From positions 1 to 64,000 of the forward strand of contig JAPEUQ010000004.1 of assembly GCA_027946365.1 (NCBI GenBank): a stretch of DNA of 64,000 bases, read 5' to 3'. The DNA comes from Kalmusia sp. IMI 367209 (Eukaryota; Ascomycota; Dothideomycetes; Pleosporales; Didymosphaeriaceae). The notes beneath the pieces are model-generated. The model did no database searches and was not told where the DNA came from. It saw nothing but the letters and a program-made list of their open reading frames with translations. The position numbers and the translations under genes were made by a program. This document shows, piece by piece, positions 22,558 through 33,264 of the stretch (positions are counted from its first letter, which is position 1; each line of letters opens with the position of its first letter).

Positions 22558-22915
22558 ATGGCGTCGACTACTCTAACGTCGGAATACGTGGCCACCAACT
22601 CAACAGGCGCGCTGGACCCGAAGATGTCTACAGTCGTAGCACTCGCAACCACATTTTTTGCCCTTCACCTAGGGCTGAGACTTCAGCGGGAAGTGGGCCT
22701 TTGAATAGATGATTAGCTCATTATCGTCGCTGTTGTGTGTTGGCATCCTATGCGCTGTCTCAACCCTCTAGCAAGATGCTGACCATCAGGCTATTCTCTG
22801 GACACTCTTCGCTACATGCGTGCTTACCGTCGAGTACGGTGGTCTAGGCAGGCACATCACGGCCTTGATAAACACAGATCCGCACGCCCTCGATTGTATG
22901 AAAGTGGCTGCAGCA
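22558..22915 (+). pseudogene. fungal rhodopsin/PTH11-like receptor fragment, RIP-type stops
   Basis: Starts with an ATG after a pyrimidine-rich leader (22,558) and reads the extracellular start and first helix of a fungal rhodopsin-family protein (STVVALATTFFALHLGLRL). Then comes EVGL-stop-IDD-stop-LIIVAVVC. The second stop (TAG at 22,714-22,716) falls on the family's conserved Trp in the DDW motif, and the first (TGA at 22,702-22,704) is also one G-to-A step from TGG. The family signature returns in another frame at 22,810-22,910 (VEYGGLGRHITALI). Helices 3-7 are missing. It is the second PTH11-type sequence in the window and lacks a CFEM domain. Confidence 0.65.
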
Positions 22916-23352
22916 GACAGTGCAGAAGTAGTGGCATAGAGTACATACGGAGTCCCATGCCCTGCACGTCCGAGGCGATAAGCATTATCTCAGCCGCGCT
23001 ATCAGATATCAGCGTCTTCACTATGCGTGTGCAGGGGCGATATTTGTATCACCAATGAGCTTTCCTTGGCGGCAGGATGTTACCTGTGATTCGTCAAAGG
23101 GACTCGTGGCCGGCTCCTTGCTCTAATTCAAGTCGGGTGTCTATAGCTGGACCCCCCAAATGGGTAATAGGTACTGTACATGCACCCTTTAATTAACATA
23201 TAAGTACTTGCTAGGATATATAATATATAGATAATCGCAATATCTAAGAATAGCTCTAGTGAATACAAGTTCCTCTGTATAAGGGGGCTACGTTTCTACT
23301 ATTCATCATTTTGAAAGCTCTAATAAGCTAGTACATATAATTCTCAGCTGTC
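22916..23352. other. intergenic, no gene recognised
   Basis: Between the receptor fragment and the 3' end of the RTA1 gene. Locally AT-rich around 23,180-23,340. Confidence 0.4.
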
Positions 23353-24395
23353 TTATTGAGCGTATTTCCTTTGACGAAAAACAGAAAATGGCTCAAAGAA
23401 GAATGCTGGATGAAAGAGAGTGAGTACGAGACATGCAATAGCGATCATCCTAAGCCATAATTAGCATCTCAAAGCAAAAAAGCTCGACAATTATGCACTC
23501 ACATTCCATCGAGTAGTAAGAATTCCAACTCTTTTCTCATTAGTTTATTTCCCCATCCGCCCGCCATCTCTGGTATCCGATAGATGCAGCGAATCAGGAC
23601 GGTTACGTAGGCCAACACCAGGATGGCTCCAAAGATGTACAACTTCCTGCTGACGGCGCCATCCGCCTTGCTTATCTCAAAGTTGCTCTTCTCGCTCGAT
23701 GCATGCCGTTCTGTGCGCGCCTTTCGATACCTCCACAGATAGGTAACCACCAAGACTCCGCACACACTCATCGTAACCACCTGGAAGGCGATTCCCGCAA
23801 TGATGAGGTTATTACCCACGTTGACGATATCAATATTATCCGACGATCCACCGCCAGCAGCTACACCTCCACCAATGGCCTGCATCACAATGGACGCGAG
23901 ATCGCAGCCAACAAAGACCCACGGGTAAAGCCTTGCCTTCAAAAGACTATACTTTGGCCCGCAGTACAGCACAAAATGTTTCAGCGTCAAGTAAATGGCG
24001 GCCGCTACGAACGAAGGCGCAATCACCAGACAGCAGATTTGCATCTCAAAAGCCGCCTTGTGCCATGGGTTCTTGTGCTGCATGACGCGCCCTAGGTAGC
24101 CAAGTGCCTCGAGCAATGTTCCGCCACTAAGTGCGAGCGTGTATGTCCATGTTTTGCTCCATATTCCAATGACGAAAGAGGCAACGAAGAGCGTAGCGAA
24201 GAAGGCGAGGAAGAAGGCGTTAGGGCCGAGCTCGGGATAGTAGCCGTACGTGGTCGCTTCCACTGGGCACGCGGGCGAGACCTCGTGGCATGTGCGGTAG
24301 CTGGGGCGGGTTTTGTCGCTGGCTGCGAGGGCGGGGCTGGCAAGCTGCGACAGTGCGAGGACGAAAAGCGCCCCGATAGACGCGGGTTTTGTCAT
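23353..24395 (-). CDS. RTA1-like seven-helix membrane protein
   Basis: Two exons (24395-23503 and 23449-23353, 53 bp intron with a CTAAT branch site) encode 329 residues. A signal peptide (…SPALAAS) and a short extracellular part with two cysteines are followed by seven hydrophobic segments. RTA1 family landmarks include LEALGYLGRVMQHKNPW, LAPSF-type IAPSFVAAAIYLTLK, the GGG-rich loop, RCIYRIPEMAGGW and the last-helix motif LLLDGM...LTLFHP. The second exon supplies the final helix and is lost if the intron is ignored. RTA1 proteins act in stress resistance to 7-aminocholesterol and in sphingoid-base handling in yeast; the role here is unknown. It is divergent from the Zn2Cys6 factor, with about 685 bp between starts. 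Confidence 0.93.
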
Positions 24396-25080
24396 AGGAA
24401 TTGGGTCTTTAGGATATTGTAACCCACAAATGAAAAGTCTAGGTTAGAAGAAAGTAACGTAAGGAAAGGAAGCCGTCAGCAATCGGCATAGCCTTGTTGA
24501 CTGCGGCGTGGATAAGCCAGGCGGACATGTTGCTTATATATAAGATGGTAGCGGTCGTGACGATCGAGTCTGGAGATTGCTTTCGGGACGACGATGCTAC
24601 GGCAAGACTTCGTACGTCTTCCCTAATTGGGTATAGTGAACGAAGCGCCAAGCCCCCAAGCCCACCGCCGGGCTGCCTTGGTTCGATCGGCCGTTCATGG
24701 AAACGCATCGCCAAGAAAAACACAGCTTTCTTGGAGCTTACATTGCGCAACTCATGTTCCTTTTCGCTGCTCATGGGAGGATCGACCATTTCGGATTCAC
24801 AGTTGCAAGGCGTAAATCTGATTGGTTGGATCTTGTTCGACTACGATTGGTCGAAGCCGCGCTACGCCCCCGCCATGTGCGCTACGTGGTGGGGATGAAC
24901 GCCGTTCCAAGTCGATTTCATCTCAAGCCGCCGCCCTTGAAGCTAATCTCCGCTTCTATCTTGCTACCAACATAGCATTCCTCTAAGATTGTTTTTAGAC
25001 TACTAGACTTCCATGGGACACGATACTTTGCAGAGTCATAGCGATCAATCCCATAGCCAAGTCGGTTCAACTCGGTCAGG
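24396..25080. promoter_or_regulatory. divergent intergenic region, RTA1 gene / Zn2Cys6 factor
   Basis: Shared upstream region of two divergent genes. Short frames on both strands (24,439-24,975) contradict each other and none extends by splicing. A regulatory link between the pair is possible but only an inference. Confidence 0.4.
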
Positions 25081-26372
25081 ATGCCGTCGAAATCACATCA
25101 TATCAAGTCAAGACACGGTTGTACGCGCTGCAAGCAACGGCGCGTAAAAGTAAGACTCCCGCCTAGTAGCATTGCTGGATTAACGGTAGAAAGTGCGACC
25201 TCCAAATTCCATGCGCGCACTGCTGGAGGCGAAGCGAGGAATGCAGTCTGACCCCGACGTCAACATCAACATCGACTCTTCACAGCACAGCAACATCACC
25301 AATCTCTTTCTCGCCACCGCCAGCTTCGGCGCATCGTGGCCATCTCCAGATCCGTCCACCAGATCACTTCTCTTTCCTCTCTCTCTTTGTCCCGGACTTG
25401 ACCGAGCAACCAGCGTTGAGACCACTAACTTGGACCGAGGACTTATTTCTAATGAGCCACTTCACGTCAGCCACCTCTTACACACTCTCTCATCGCGAAG
25501 ACAACCAGTACTTGTGGCGCGTCGTCATACCCGAGATGGCCACCGTGCACCCCTTTCTGATGCACGGCCTACTTGCCGTCTCCGCCATGCACCTCTCCTA
25601 TCTGCGCCAAAATGACAGGAACAAATATGAAATGCAGTCGAGCTACCATCAAGCATTAGCAACTTCGCAACTGCGCGCGGTACTGACTAATATTACACCC
25701 GAGAACTGTGGTGCCGCCTTCGGATTATGCGCGCTGCTGACACTGATATCAATGATCTCCATTGCTCGACGCTCTGACGTAGAAGGAGATGCAAATGGCG
25801 CGAGCTTTGTCAACGACACAGTCCATCACTTCATGCTGACGCGTGGCATCGGAGGTGTTTTGGGTGAACACTGGGGCACTATTATGGCTGGGCCCCTCAA
25901 AGTGCTGAGCAGCGAGAAGTTAGAGGACCCGGATGCCTACGTCTTACCACCGCATGTCGCACCACAGTTTTCTGCTTTACGTAATACTATCCTTCCTACT
26001 CTTGCTTCGACTGACCGGCCTACTCTTCAAGCATCCCTCTTTGCATTAGACGGCCTCGAACTCGTATATAAAAACTGCCTTTTCCTCTACCCTCATTTAC
26101 CACGGTCAAATCTTGAGGTGAGTGTCGCGCTAAGATGGATGTCTCTAGTCCCAATTGAGTATATGGACTTACTCAAGGGGCGGCATCCCGCCGCGCTGAT
26201 TCTGCTTGCACATTTTGTCATTTTGTTTGCGAACTTTGGTGATGTGTGGTTCTTACAAGGGTGGAGTGAGCATGCTTTGGCTAAAATTGAGAGCGTGGTT
26301 GGTGAGAAGGACGCAGGAGGATTGGGGTGGCCGTTGGAGCAGCTAAGAACGAGCAAAAAACGTGTTACCTAA
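25081..26372 (+). CDS. Zn2Cys6 transcription factor, Upc2-like type
   Basis: Exon 1 (25081-25149) and exon 2 (25194-26372) are separated by a 44 bp intron and give 415 residues. The intron lies inside the zinc cluster. Splicing produces Cys14-x2-Cys17-x6-Cys24-x5-Cys30-x2-Cys33-x6-Cys40, the exact binuclear-cluster spacing, beginning HGCTRCKQRRVK. A Ser/Thr/Pro-rich linker follows, then the fungal-specific regulatory domain (HFTSATSYTLSHREDNQYLW, VIPEMATVHPFLMHGLLAVS) typical of sterol-uptake-control (Upc2) relatives. It is expected to be nuclear and DNA-binding. The target is unknown; the divergent RTA1 membrane gene is a candidate from position alone. The protein is short for the class but ends at a clean stop. 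Confidence 0.9.
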
Positions 26373-27974
26373 GAGTAAGGCTTACTCAGGGAGAGGAGTT
26401 ACGCTTATTGATCGAAAACGAAACTTTGGTTGATGGACGATTGTTATCTGCAAGAGGTGGAGTCTGAGGAGGTGTGGGAAGGACTCGCAGGTCCCTTGCA
26501 CTAATCTCGTAGTTTATTGACTACGACGACATAGGCGGCTAGTATGGTTGTTCTACGGAGACAAAGGGGTAGTAGCCTCTTATATGAAGAGTGCATCGCA
26601 CTCTACCTCATATTCCGCAATCGAATCATGCTTAGCCTTTGTATTTTCCACCAAGCAAGCCCCTTATGAGACTGGGTAGGGCTATCCCTTCCCACCCTAT
26701 TTTACCATGATTACCGTTCTTTCTTTCTCGCGGTATGACATAACTGAATACGCGCGATGTTTTCCTCTTTCTCCTTCACAAATCAAAATTCAGCCCTTCT
26801 TGTAGATCTACAATAGTTTGAGACCTCTATTACTCGTTTTCTGCCTCCTAACAAATCATTCGTCGAACATTCCACGATGCCACCGCCATAGCCTCAGTCA
26901 ATTCATATCAGTCTGTTACAAAGGGCCCTTTCAGTATACCTATGGTTACCTCAAGGTATGCCCATAAATTTGTCCCTCATTGAAGCCTTACAGTGGCTTA
27001 CAGTTTACCCAATGAAAGCCATAATTGATCATAACATTAGTAGTTGGGAATCACTTTTTAGATCCAAAGAGAATCGGAAGTTACGTGCTCCCGAAGCTTA
27101 ACTATTACAGCCGATGGAAGCAAGCTCATCATATATTTGAGGCGAAGTACTTCAAGCGAGCAGTTTGAACATCCTGACGGCTGTAGAAGCGCAAGGCATT
27201 AGGTATAGTATAACTCAGTCCAAAATGCTCAGACAAATATAACATCAGATACGAAATATTAATCAAATCACGTACTCACGTTCCCTAAAAGACTGCTATG
27301 CCTCCCCGAATTTCACCATATCACAGGCGATCCTATAACAAAGGTGCATGTGTAATAACAGCTATTCCCGCTTTATGATATATGTGCTGCGTCTCCCTGC
27401 AGGACCTGCCATTGCCTGAGTTTCACATTAGGGTGAACGTATGTTGAATAATAATCCTAACGCACCAAACATGATGAGCCATGAATCTGACGTGATGTAG
27501 ATCAAGAAAACATCTTAGCGTATTTGAAAACGTAGCCCCGTCACCTTATCTACAGTCCCTACTAGTCCCGAGTAGTGTATAGATATAACCGGTATCATAG
27601 TGAACTTCTCCTGTGACCAAATTCAAGATCAAGTCCCGAACTTTGGATAGGACAGAGCCACTAGTTCTCTCCAAGGGAAGCTTAGGGCGGCGCCGAACGG
27701 CACGTAATCTAACATTATGCTGAAACCAGCCTCACGCCGACCGGGGCGTAAGGCCAAGGCGACCACAGCCCACAATTCTTGCGTTCTAGTACACATCAAA
27801 TCAACGTTCTCCTCTCTATATAGGTTGAGATCCTGGCGTTGAAACTTCCCTCACGGCGGAGCCAAAACATTTCATTTCTTGGTTGATCTCAAAGGTTTGA
27901 AGCTTCCACAAGTCTTTCGCTTAGAAAATCAACTACGCGACTCTCAGCCAACAACCAGTTCGATTCCCGTCACA
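26373..27974. other. long intergenic region, nothing recognised
   Basis: About 1.6 kb without a supported ORF on either strand; no repeats or RNA genes were recognised by eye. Confidence 0.5.
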
Positions 27975-28990
27975 ATGACTCAACTTATCTGGCCTGTAAC
28001 CGGTTGCTCTTCTGGATTTGGAGAGGTCTTCGTGCGAATTGTTCTTGCGCGCGGCGATCGTGCTACTGCCACTGCACGCGGTGATGTTGCACGCTTGGCT
28101 CTACTTGAAAACGCTGGAGCGGCTGTACTCTCGCTTGATGCGACAGCTTCCCAGTATGACATCAATGCAAAAGTAGAAGAAGCTATAGCCATCTACGGCA
28201 GAATTGATGTCATTATAAATAACGCCGGGTACATCGAGGCGGGTATAGCTGAAGAAGTCACGTAAGACCGCAGACGTCGATCTGACCTTGTGCTTCTTCT
28301 GCTAACACTGAATTATGATATAGTCAGAAAGATTCATCGCCCAGTTCAATACCAACCCGTTTGGCTCTATCAATACGACTCGCGCTCTATCACCACACTC
28401 TCGAGCCAATAAGTCTGGCGTCATTGTCTATATAGGGTCTCTGGGTGCCATTGCAGGAGAGATTGGCGGTGCGGCCTACTGCGCAAGCAAATTCGCCCTT
28501 CAGGGTAGGACGTAAGTTTACTAAACGCAACATGCCCACTAACTTGACAACAGGTGTTGCTGAATCAATGAAGCTTGAGACGGAAAGTTTCGGCATCAGA
28601 ACTCATTTGTTTCAGCTCGGCCACTATCGCACCAAAGTCCTCAACACCAACAACTACAGAGCAGTCCCCTAAAGTGTTGATGCTTATAAAGCTCTTGATG
28701 ATGTGATTTACGGCTTCCTTAGACAAGCAGACTCGAATCAGCCAGGCAATTCTGAGAAGGCAGTCAATATCATGATCGACATTGTCAAGGAAGAAGGCGT
28801 GGCTGAAGGCAAAACCCAATCGCTACGTTTTCCCATTGGGAAAGATGCTCTAGCTATGCTCCGTAACAAATATATCAAGTATTTGGAGCTGTGCAATGAG
28901 TGGGAGGATATGATCACGAGCACCGATTACGACGTACCGGACACAAAAACAAGTACAGCAGTGCAAGGTCATAAAGCCGCTGTTATTTGA
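27975..28990 (+). pseudogene. short-chain dehydrogenase/reductase, broken
   Basis: Exon 1 encodes the Rossmann start (PVTGCSSGFGEVFVRIVLAR, the TGxxxGxG motif), a D-x-x pair and INNAGY. It runs to a perfect GTAAGA donor at 28,262. The next exon must begin at 28,324 in phase 0 to give SERFIAQFNTNPFGSINTTR and the catalytic YCASK, but exon 1 ends in phase 2, so one base is out of register. A second intron (about 28,509-28,553) splices cleanly into GVAESMKLETESFGIRTH. A TAA at 28,670-28,672 then interrupts an otherwise open frame that runs to 28,990 with family-like QPGNSEKAVNIMIDIV. The TAA could be a former CAA. Two independent lesions suggest a pseudogene of a 3-oxoacyl-reductase-like SDR; a weak GTCACG donor at 28,257 could rescue only the first. 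Confidence 0.7.
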
Positions 28991-29667
28991 CCTGGGCTAA
29001 CAAAAAGGCTGTTCCATGCATTGCATATAACGGAATAAAATTACATAGTATGCTCCAATGTCATTCGCAACACAGATCGAGCTCCTAAACTTCTATACAA
29101 TCTTCCACCGGGTATTCTATTACAGCAGGCGATTGTAGTGACGAATGATATAAATCTCCTACACAGGGTCCTCCTATCATATTTAGGTCGGCCACTCCTA
29201 TTCCAGTAGGGTTTGCTTTAGCACTTGTACCTATAAAAGTGCCAGGTTTGAATTCGTTCCACGAGATCGCTAAAGGGTATGTTAATTAGGTGGGTTGCTT
29301 CTCGATAGTCGTTTTTGGGCGTCTAAATATCAACATAAGCTTCCGCACGATTATTCAGCTGTTTCTTCATCGAACCCGCTGACACTCACTCTCCTCCAAT
29401 GGAAAGCAGGACCATATAGCCATTCATAAAGGAAATTGAGAGCTTGGTATAATTAGTTCAAATGTTTACCGCGCGATGAGATCAAGGCTCAACACTATTA
29501 TCAATATTACTACTAGATATTTTCATTGTTACTACGCGATTCTGCTACCATAGACTTTGCCAACCAATATTGTTTATATACGTCCCTTCCTAACATTATT
29601 TATGGCCCTTGAATATAATCATGCCATTCTTGTTCCTATCTGATACCTATGTTACGACCCAATTGAT
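28991..29667. other. intergenic, no gene recognised
   Basis: Convergent 3' regions of the SDR pseudogene and the cysteine-rich surface protein gene; no ORF or repeat noted. Confidence 0.5.
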
Positions 29668-30534
29668 TCATATAAACCAAGTAATGGCTGCAAGCAACGC
29701 AGCCATAAGGCCACCTGCTTCACTCGGACTCGAAGTAGATGCAGCACCAGTGTAGATGGGTGGGCTATAGCTACTCGTCGGTGTGCTAGTGGTGTACCCG
29801 CCGGTGGGAATTACAGTCAAAGTGGTATTGTCAGAACCGGACAGCAGCAGCCCGTTGCAAAGACCCGTATTGCATGTATTGTAAGCACACTGGGCATTGC
29901 TTGTACAAGCAGCGTTAAAGTTGCCGCATCGTGCGATTAAACCGGCCTTAGAAGCCCAACATTGTGCACCTCCGGAGCATTGCGATGGCTCCTGTTGAGG
30001 ATTGCATTCTGCGCCCAGTGGGAGGGTGCTAGCCGGAGCAGTGGGGGTAGATGTTAGAATACTCGAAGTCGGAACGACGGGCGTCAAAAAGTAACAACCG
30101 TCCACAAGAACGCACTGTTGGCCTGACGGATACTGATGAGCTGGATTGCAGCTATACCGTCCTTGGTTGTCCATTGTACCAGGGGCAGGGCAGGTGGAAA
30201 AAGTGGTCGCTGGCGGCGCAGACGAAGATGATGTTGATTGTAGAACGCCATTGCAGAACCCTTCGTTACATATGTTGAAAGCGCATTGTTGGTCACTGGT
30301 ACATTGTGCTTGGAAATTACCGCAGATAGTCTGCAGTCCAGAGTTGGTGGCATAGCAGCTTGCACCTAAAGCGCAAGGAATTCCTCCGGGTGTACATTGC
30401 TGTCCAATAGGCACAACAGCTCCAATGGGAGATTCACCAGTGGAAGCCGAGCTTGTGACTGGAGTGCTGGCATCTGTTGTCCGAGCAGAGGCGTAAGACG
30501 CGACAGCAGCCAAAGTGAAAACGAGATATTGCAT
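29668..30534 (-). CDS. secreted Cys-rich protein with internal duplication and GPI-type tail
   Basis: Single exon, 288 residues. I start at MQYLVFTLAA (30,534) because it gives a signal peptide (cleaving near ASART); the frame extends upstream but lacks secretory features. Two homologous modules, about residues 47-100 and 170-225, share the pattern CxNF-x-A-x-CTS-x-x-QCA-x-N-x-CN-x-G-x-CNG (ICGNFQAQCTSDQQCAFNIC versus RCGNFNAACTSNAQCAYNTC). A separate Cys-containing module lies between them (CPAPGTMDNQGRYSC). Ser/Thr/Pro-rich linkers join the modules. The C-terminus ends in a hydrophobic stretch (GGLMAALLAAITWFI) preceded by small residues, as in GPI-anchored wall proteins. No catalytic motif is present; a cell-surface role is inferred. 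Confidence 0.85.
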   Translation of the reverse strand: MQYLVFTLAAVASYASARTTDASTPVTSSASTGESPIGAVVPIGQQCTPGGIPCALGASCYATNSGLQTICGNFQAQCTSDQQCAFNICNEGFCNGVLQSTSSSSAPPATTFSTCPAPGTMDNQGRYSCNPAHQYPSGQQCVLVDGCYFLTPVVPTSSILTSTPTAPASTLPLGAECNPQQEPSQCSGGAQCWASKAGLIARCGNFNAACTSNAQCAYNTCNTGLCNGLLLSGSDNTTLTVIPTGGYTTSTPTSSYSPPIYTGAASTSSPSEAGGLMAALLAAITWFI

Positions 30535-31943
30535 GATGGCAGTAGCAAGAAGTGCCGCGCTTATGTTCTCTTGAAATTTCAGATGAAGGAGATGTGGGAG
30601 AGCAGATATGATGCGGTCTGGGCTTTGATGATATAGCTTAAATCTCTTTAGTTCATTGGTGCCACGTCGAAGTTCAGCTTTCCACTCGAACTTGATGAGG
30701 CTGGCTGAGCCAGCAAGCTGTGTCATCTATCTCTTATAGTTGTCTTAAAATGAAGTATCTGATTCGCTGCAGAATCCTGGTTAAAGCGTTGCCTATGCGG
30801 ACGGTACGCTTTCACCACAAGATTAAACCTTATTCGCAACATTGGTATATTCGGATAGATCCGCGTCGTGGGGAAGCGTTCGCAAGTGTTTATTGAACAT
30901 AACGTAATTCTTTGTAGCACTCTGCCTGCTCAGCTGTGTTTTGCATGGTTCTACAAAGCTTCGGCGTTCCCACCTTTCTCCACTGAAACACAAGAGAAAT
31001 AGCGCTTGTGTTGCCCGCCATCTTCGCGATTCACATTCGAGCAGATCATTTCAACGGACAAGGCCCCAATAAAGTTCTCGACAGGTAGTACGAGTTATTG
31101 AGGGACTGCGCTATCTCGCAATTTGCTAGTGCTGCGCGACGATCTAAGTCTAGGTGGCGTAGCAACCAGCTATTGGTGGCGTTCAGCCTCTGAATTACCG
31201 GCGAATGATCAAAGTCAATGAAGAATTGCCTTTATGGGAGCTGAAGTGACAACGAAGGACCTGAAAAATTGTGAAGTCACTCCCTATTCGTTGCTACAGG
31301 TATTAGTCCAATTACGGAAGTCCAATGGGTTAGTATTTGATCTAGAAGTAGCGATCTGTCCAGTGGGTGAATCATGATCTTCTGAAATGCGCGCTTGAAG
31401 GCGATTTGGCGAAACTTTCCGCAATGAATCTCGTCCTGCCAGCAATCGAGTTTGCCGAGGTCCGGTGAAGCTATGCGAGGTGCGTAGTCTTCCGGCTTCG
31501 GGTGGTGGGGTTTTGCGGTTTAGCTGCATCGAATTCTAACCTCTCGTGAGAGCCAACATGGAGGCGTATCGGATTTTCCATATCTATGCTCATTATCTCC
31601 TTGAAGGCTTTTTTAAACCTTGTTCTCAGTGCGCCAACTTCCTATTACCAAGGAAAGTTGCCGTTGAATAATGGATGACAATGTGTCTGCCACAGCTACA
31701 TGTAGCGCTAGGGCGCATAGTTCAAGGCGACATAGCAGACATAGAGAGTGTCGCGTATAATTAGCTCGTTGTTTTTAGGCATATACTATGATAACAGTGC
31801 TGCATGGGAGAAATTGCATGTACGATTTGGATTGCTTGGAAAATGAATGTAAGAGCTAGGAAGACAAAGAAAATGCCAGACTCCCAGCCTAAAATAATTA
31901 GCCAACGCCGGAACACCGATATTCCCGACTTCAACAAGCATAA
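30535..31943. other. intergenic, no gene recognised
   Basis: Upstream of the surface protein and downstream of the SDR. Frames at 30,723-31,529 are short and unsupported. Confidence 0.5.
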
Positions 31944-32894
31944 TCAAGGCTGCGCAACCTCAGCCTCATGCCTTCCCAATTCCCGTTCCGTCCACTCCCA
32001 TAGCTCCTCTCCGAGCTTCCCCTTCCTTACAATCTCACTCTCACCGCCTGTCTTCCCGATTGGATCGTAGAACCTCCCGCTCTCCGCCTCTTCACTCGTT
32101 GCAGCCCATAAGCTATTCTTCGCGCCTTCGTCCACAGGTACCCAAAGCATTGGCGCAACAATCCAATTCAATAGCTTGATCACCCACCCACCGCTCGCAC
32201 TCCCCTTTGAAAAGAGGCCCGTCTTGACTTCTCCAGGATTAATAGCCACGATGGTGATTTCGGGATACCGCTTCGCCACGACTGAAGCGTACACGGCGTT
32301 TGCAAGCTTAGACTGTGCGTACTTCGTGATGCCCATGAATTTTTCCTGGGCGGTGTTGATGGTGGCGAAGTCGATACCGTTTTTAGGAATGACGCCGGAC
32401 TTGTGTGCTGCAGAGGAGAGGATAACGACGCGGGCTTTGACACCGATGCGTTCCTGTGAGGCTTTAAGCAGGAGGGGCGTGAGCAGCTTGAGTAAGAGGG
32501 CGTGACCCATGTGGTTGGTTGCGAATTGCTTCTCGTAGCCGTCTTCGGTTACACCGGGTTCGCCGCCCATCATGCCTGCGTTGAGTACTAGAATGTCGAG
32601 TCTATTCGACTCGGCAATGACTCTCTTCGCAGCTTGTCTGACAGAGGCAAATGATGCTAGATCCAGGTCCAGGAATACCACTGATGTCTGTGGTGAGGCG
32701 AAAGTCTTAATTTCTGCGACAGCTTCATTGCCTGACTGGACGTTCCGCGCTGCGACCCATACTTGCGATGGACTGTGTTTAGAGAGATCAAGCGCGGTTT
32801 GTTTTCCGATTCCGGCGTTAGCTCCCGTGACCAGGACGACCTTCCCTGAAAGCGATGGAATCGATTTGTCCGGGTTATACGCGTGCCCAGGCAT
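31944..32894 (-). CDS. short-chain dehydrogenase, retinol-dehydrogenase/WWOX-like
   Basis: Single exon, 316 residues, the usual length for this class. It carries the NAD(P) motif TGANAGIG (residues 23-30), LDLDLAS, the structural LNAG (104-107), ILSSAAHKS with the catalytic Ser (about 160) and the active site Y192-x3-K196 (YAQSK). The NPGEVKTG loop is typical of classical SDRs related to retinol dehydrogenases and WW-domain oxidoreductases. It is probably a cytosolic NADP-dependent carbonyl reductase; the substrate is unknown. It lies on the same strand as the Zn2Cys6 factor upstream, with a 370 bp gap. It is intact, unlike the SDR at 28 kb. Confidence 0.93.
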   Translation of the reverse strand: MPGHAYNPDKSIPSLSGKVVLVTGANAGIGKQTALDLSKHSPSQVWVAARNVQSGNEAVAEIKTFASPQTSVVFLDLDLASFASVRQAAKRVIAESNRLDILVLNAGMMGGEPGVTEDGYEKQFATNHMGHALLLKLLTPLLLKASQERIGVKARVVILSSAAHKSGVIPKNGIDFATINTAQEKFMGITKYAQSKLANAVYASVVAKRYPEITIVAINPGEVKTGLFSKGSASGGWVIKLLNWIVAPMLWVPVDEGAKNSLWAATSEEAESGRFYDPIGKTGGESEIVRKGKLGEELWEWTERELGRHEAEVAQP

Positions 32895-33264
32895 TTTCGG
32901 ATAATGATCGTTGCACAGTCCTACTGTTGAAGAGGCTTTCGAACATCCACAAATTCGATTTTACGAGAACCTAATATTATTTCGTTGAAGGTGTCAGATA
33001 TCTATCAAAGGGACTTTCCTTCCGAACCTTTTATATCGTTTGAAGACCTCCGATCTTCACTTCTGAGTCGGTAATTTTTGGGATCTTAACTATCTTCGGT
33101 TACAGGGCTGACGAATCAGATCTGCGAAACCTCTAACAAATGCCCGACAATATTGAGGCTAACCATTCTTGGCATAGTAGGCGGTGAATACCAGGTAACC
33201 CTATCTTGCACCTGTCCAAGACTCCGGTGTTCGTAGTACCTACAAACACTTCTTGGTTCAATTA
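32895..33264. other. intergenic, no gene recognised
   Basis: Promoter region of the SDR and 3' region of the Zn2Cys6 factor; no distinct motif noted. Confidence 0.4.

Noticed and set aside
24439..24975. A small gene between the RTA1 gene and the Zn2Cys6 factor
   Set aside because: Four overlapping frames on both strands, none with domain or signal; treated as promoter region.
14261..32894. Secondary-metabolite gene cluster (BBE oxidase, RTA1, Zn2Cys6 factor, SDRs)
   Set aside because: No polyketide synthase, peptide synthetase, terpene cyclase or prenyltransferase was seen, and the genes are widely spaced with pseudogenes between them.
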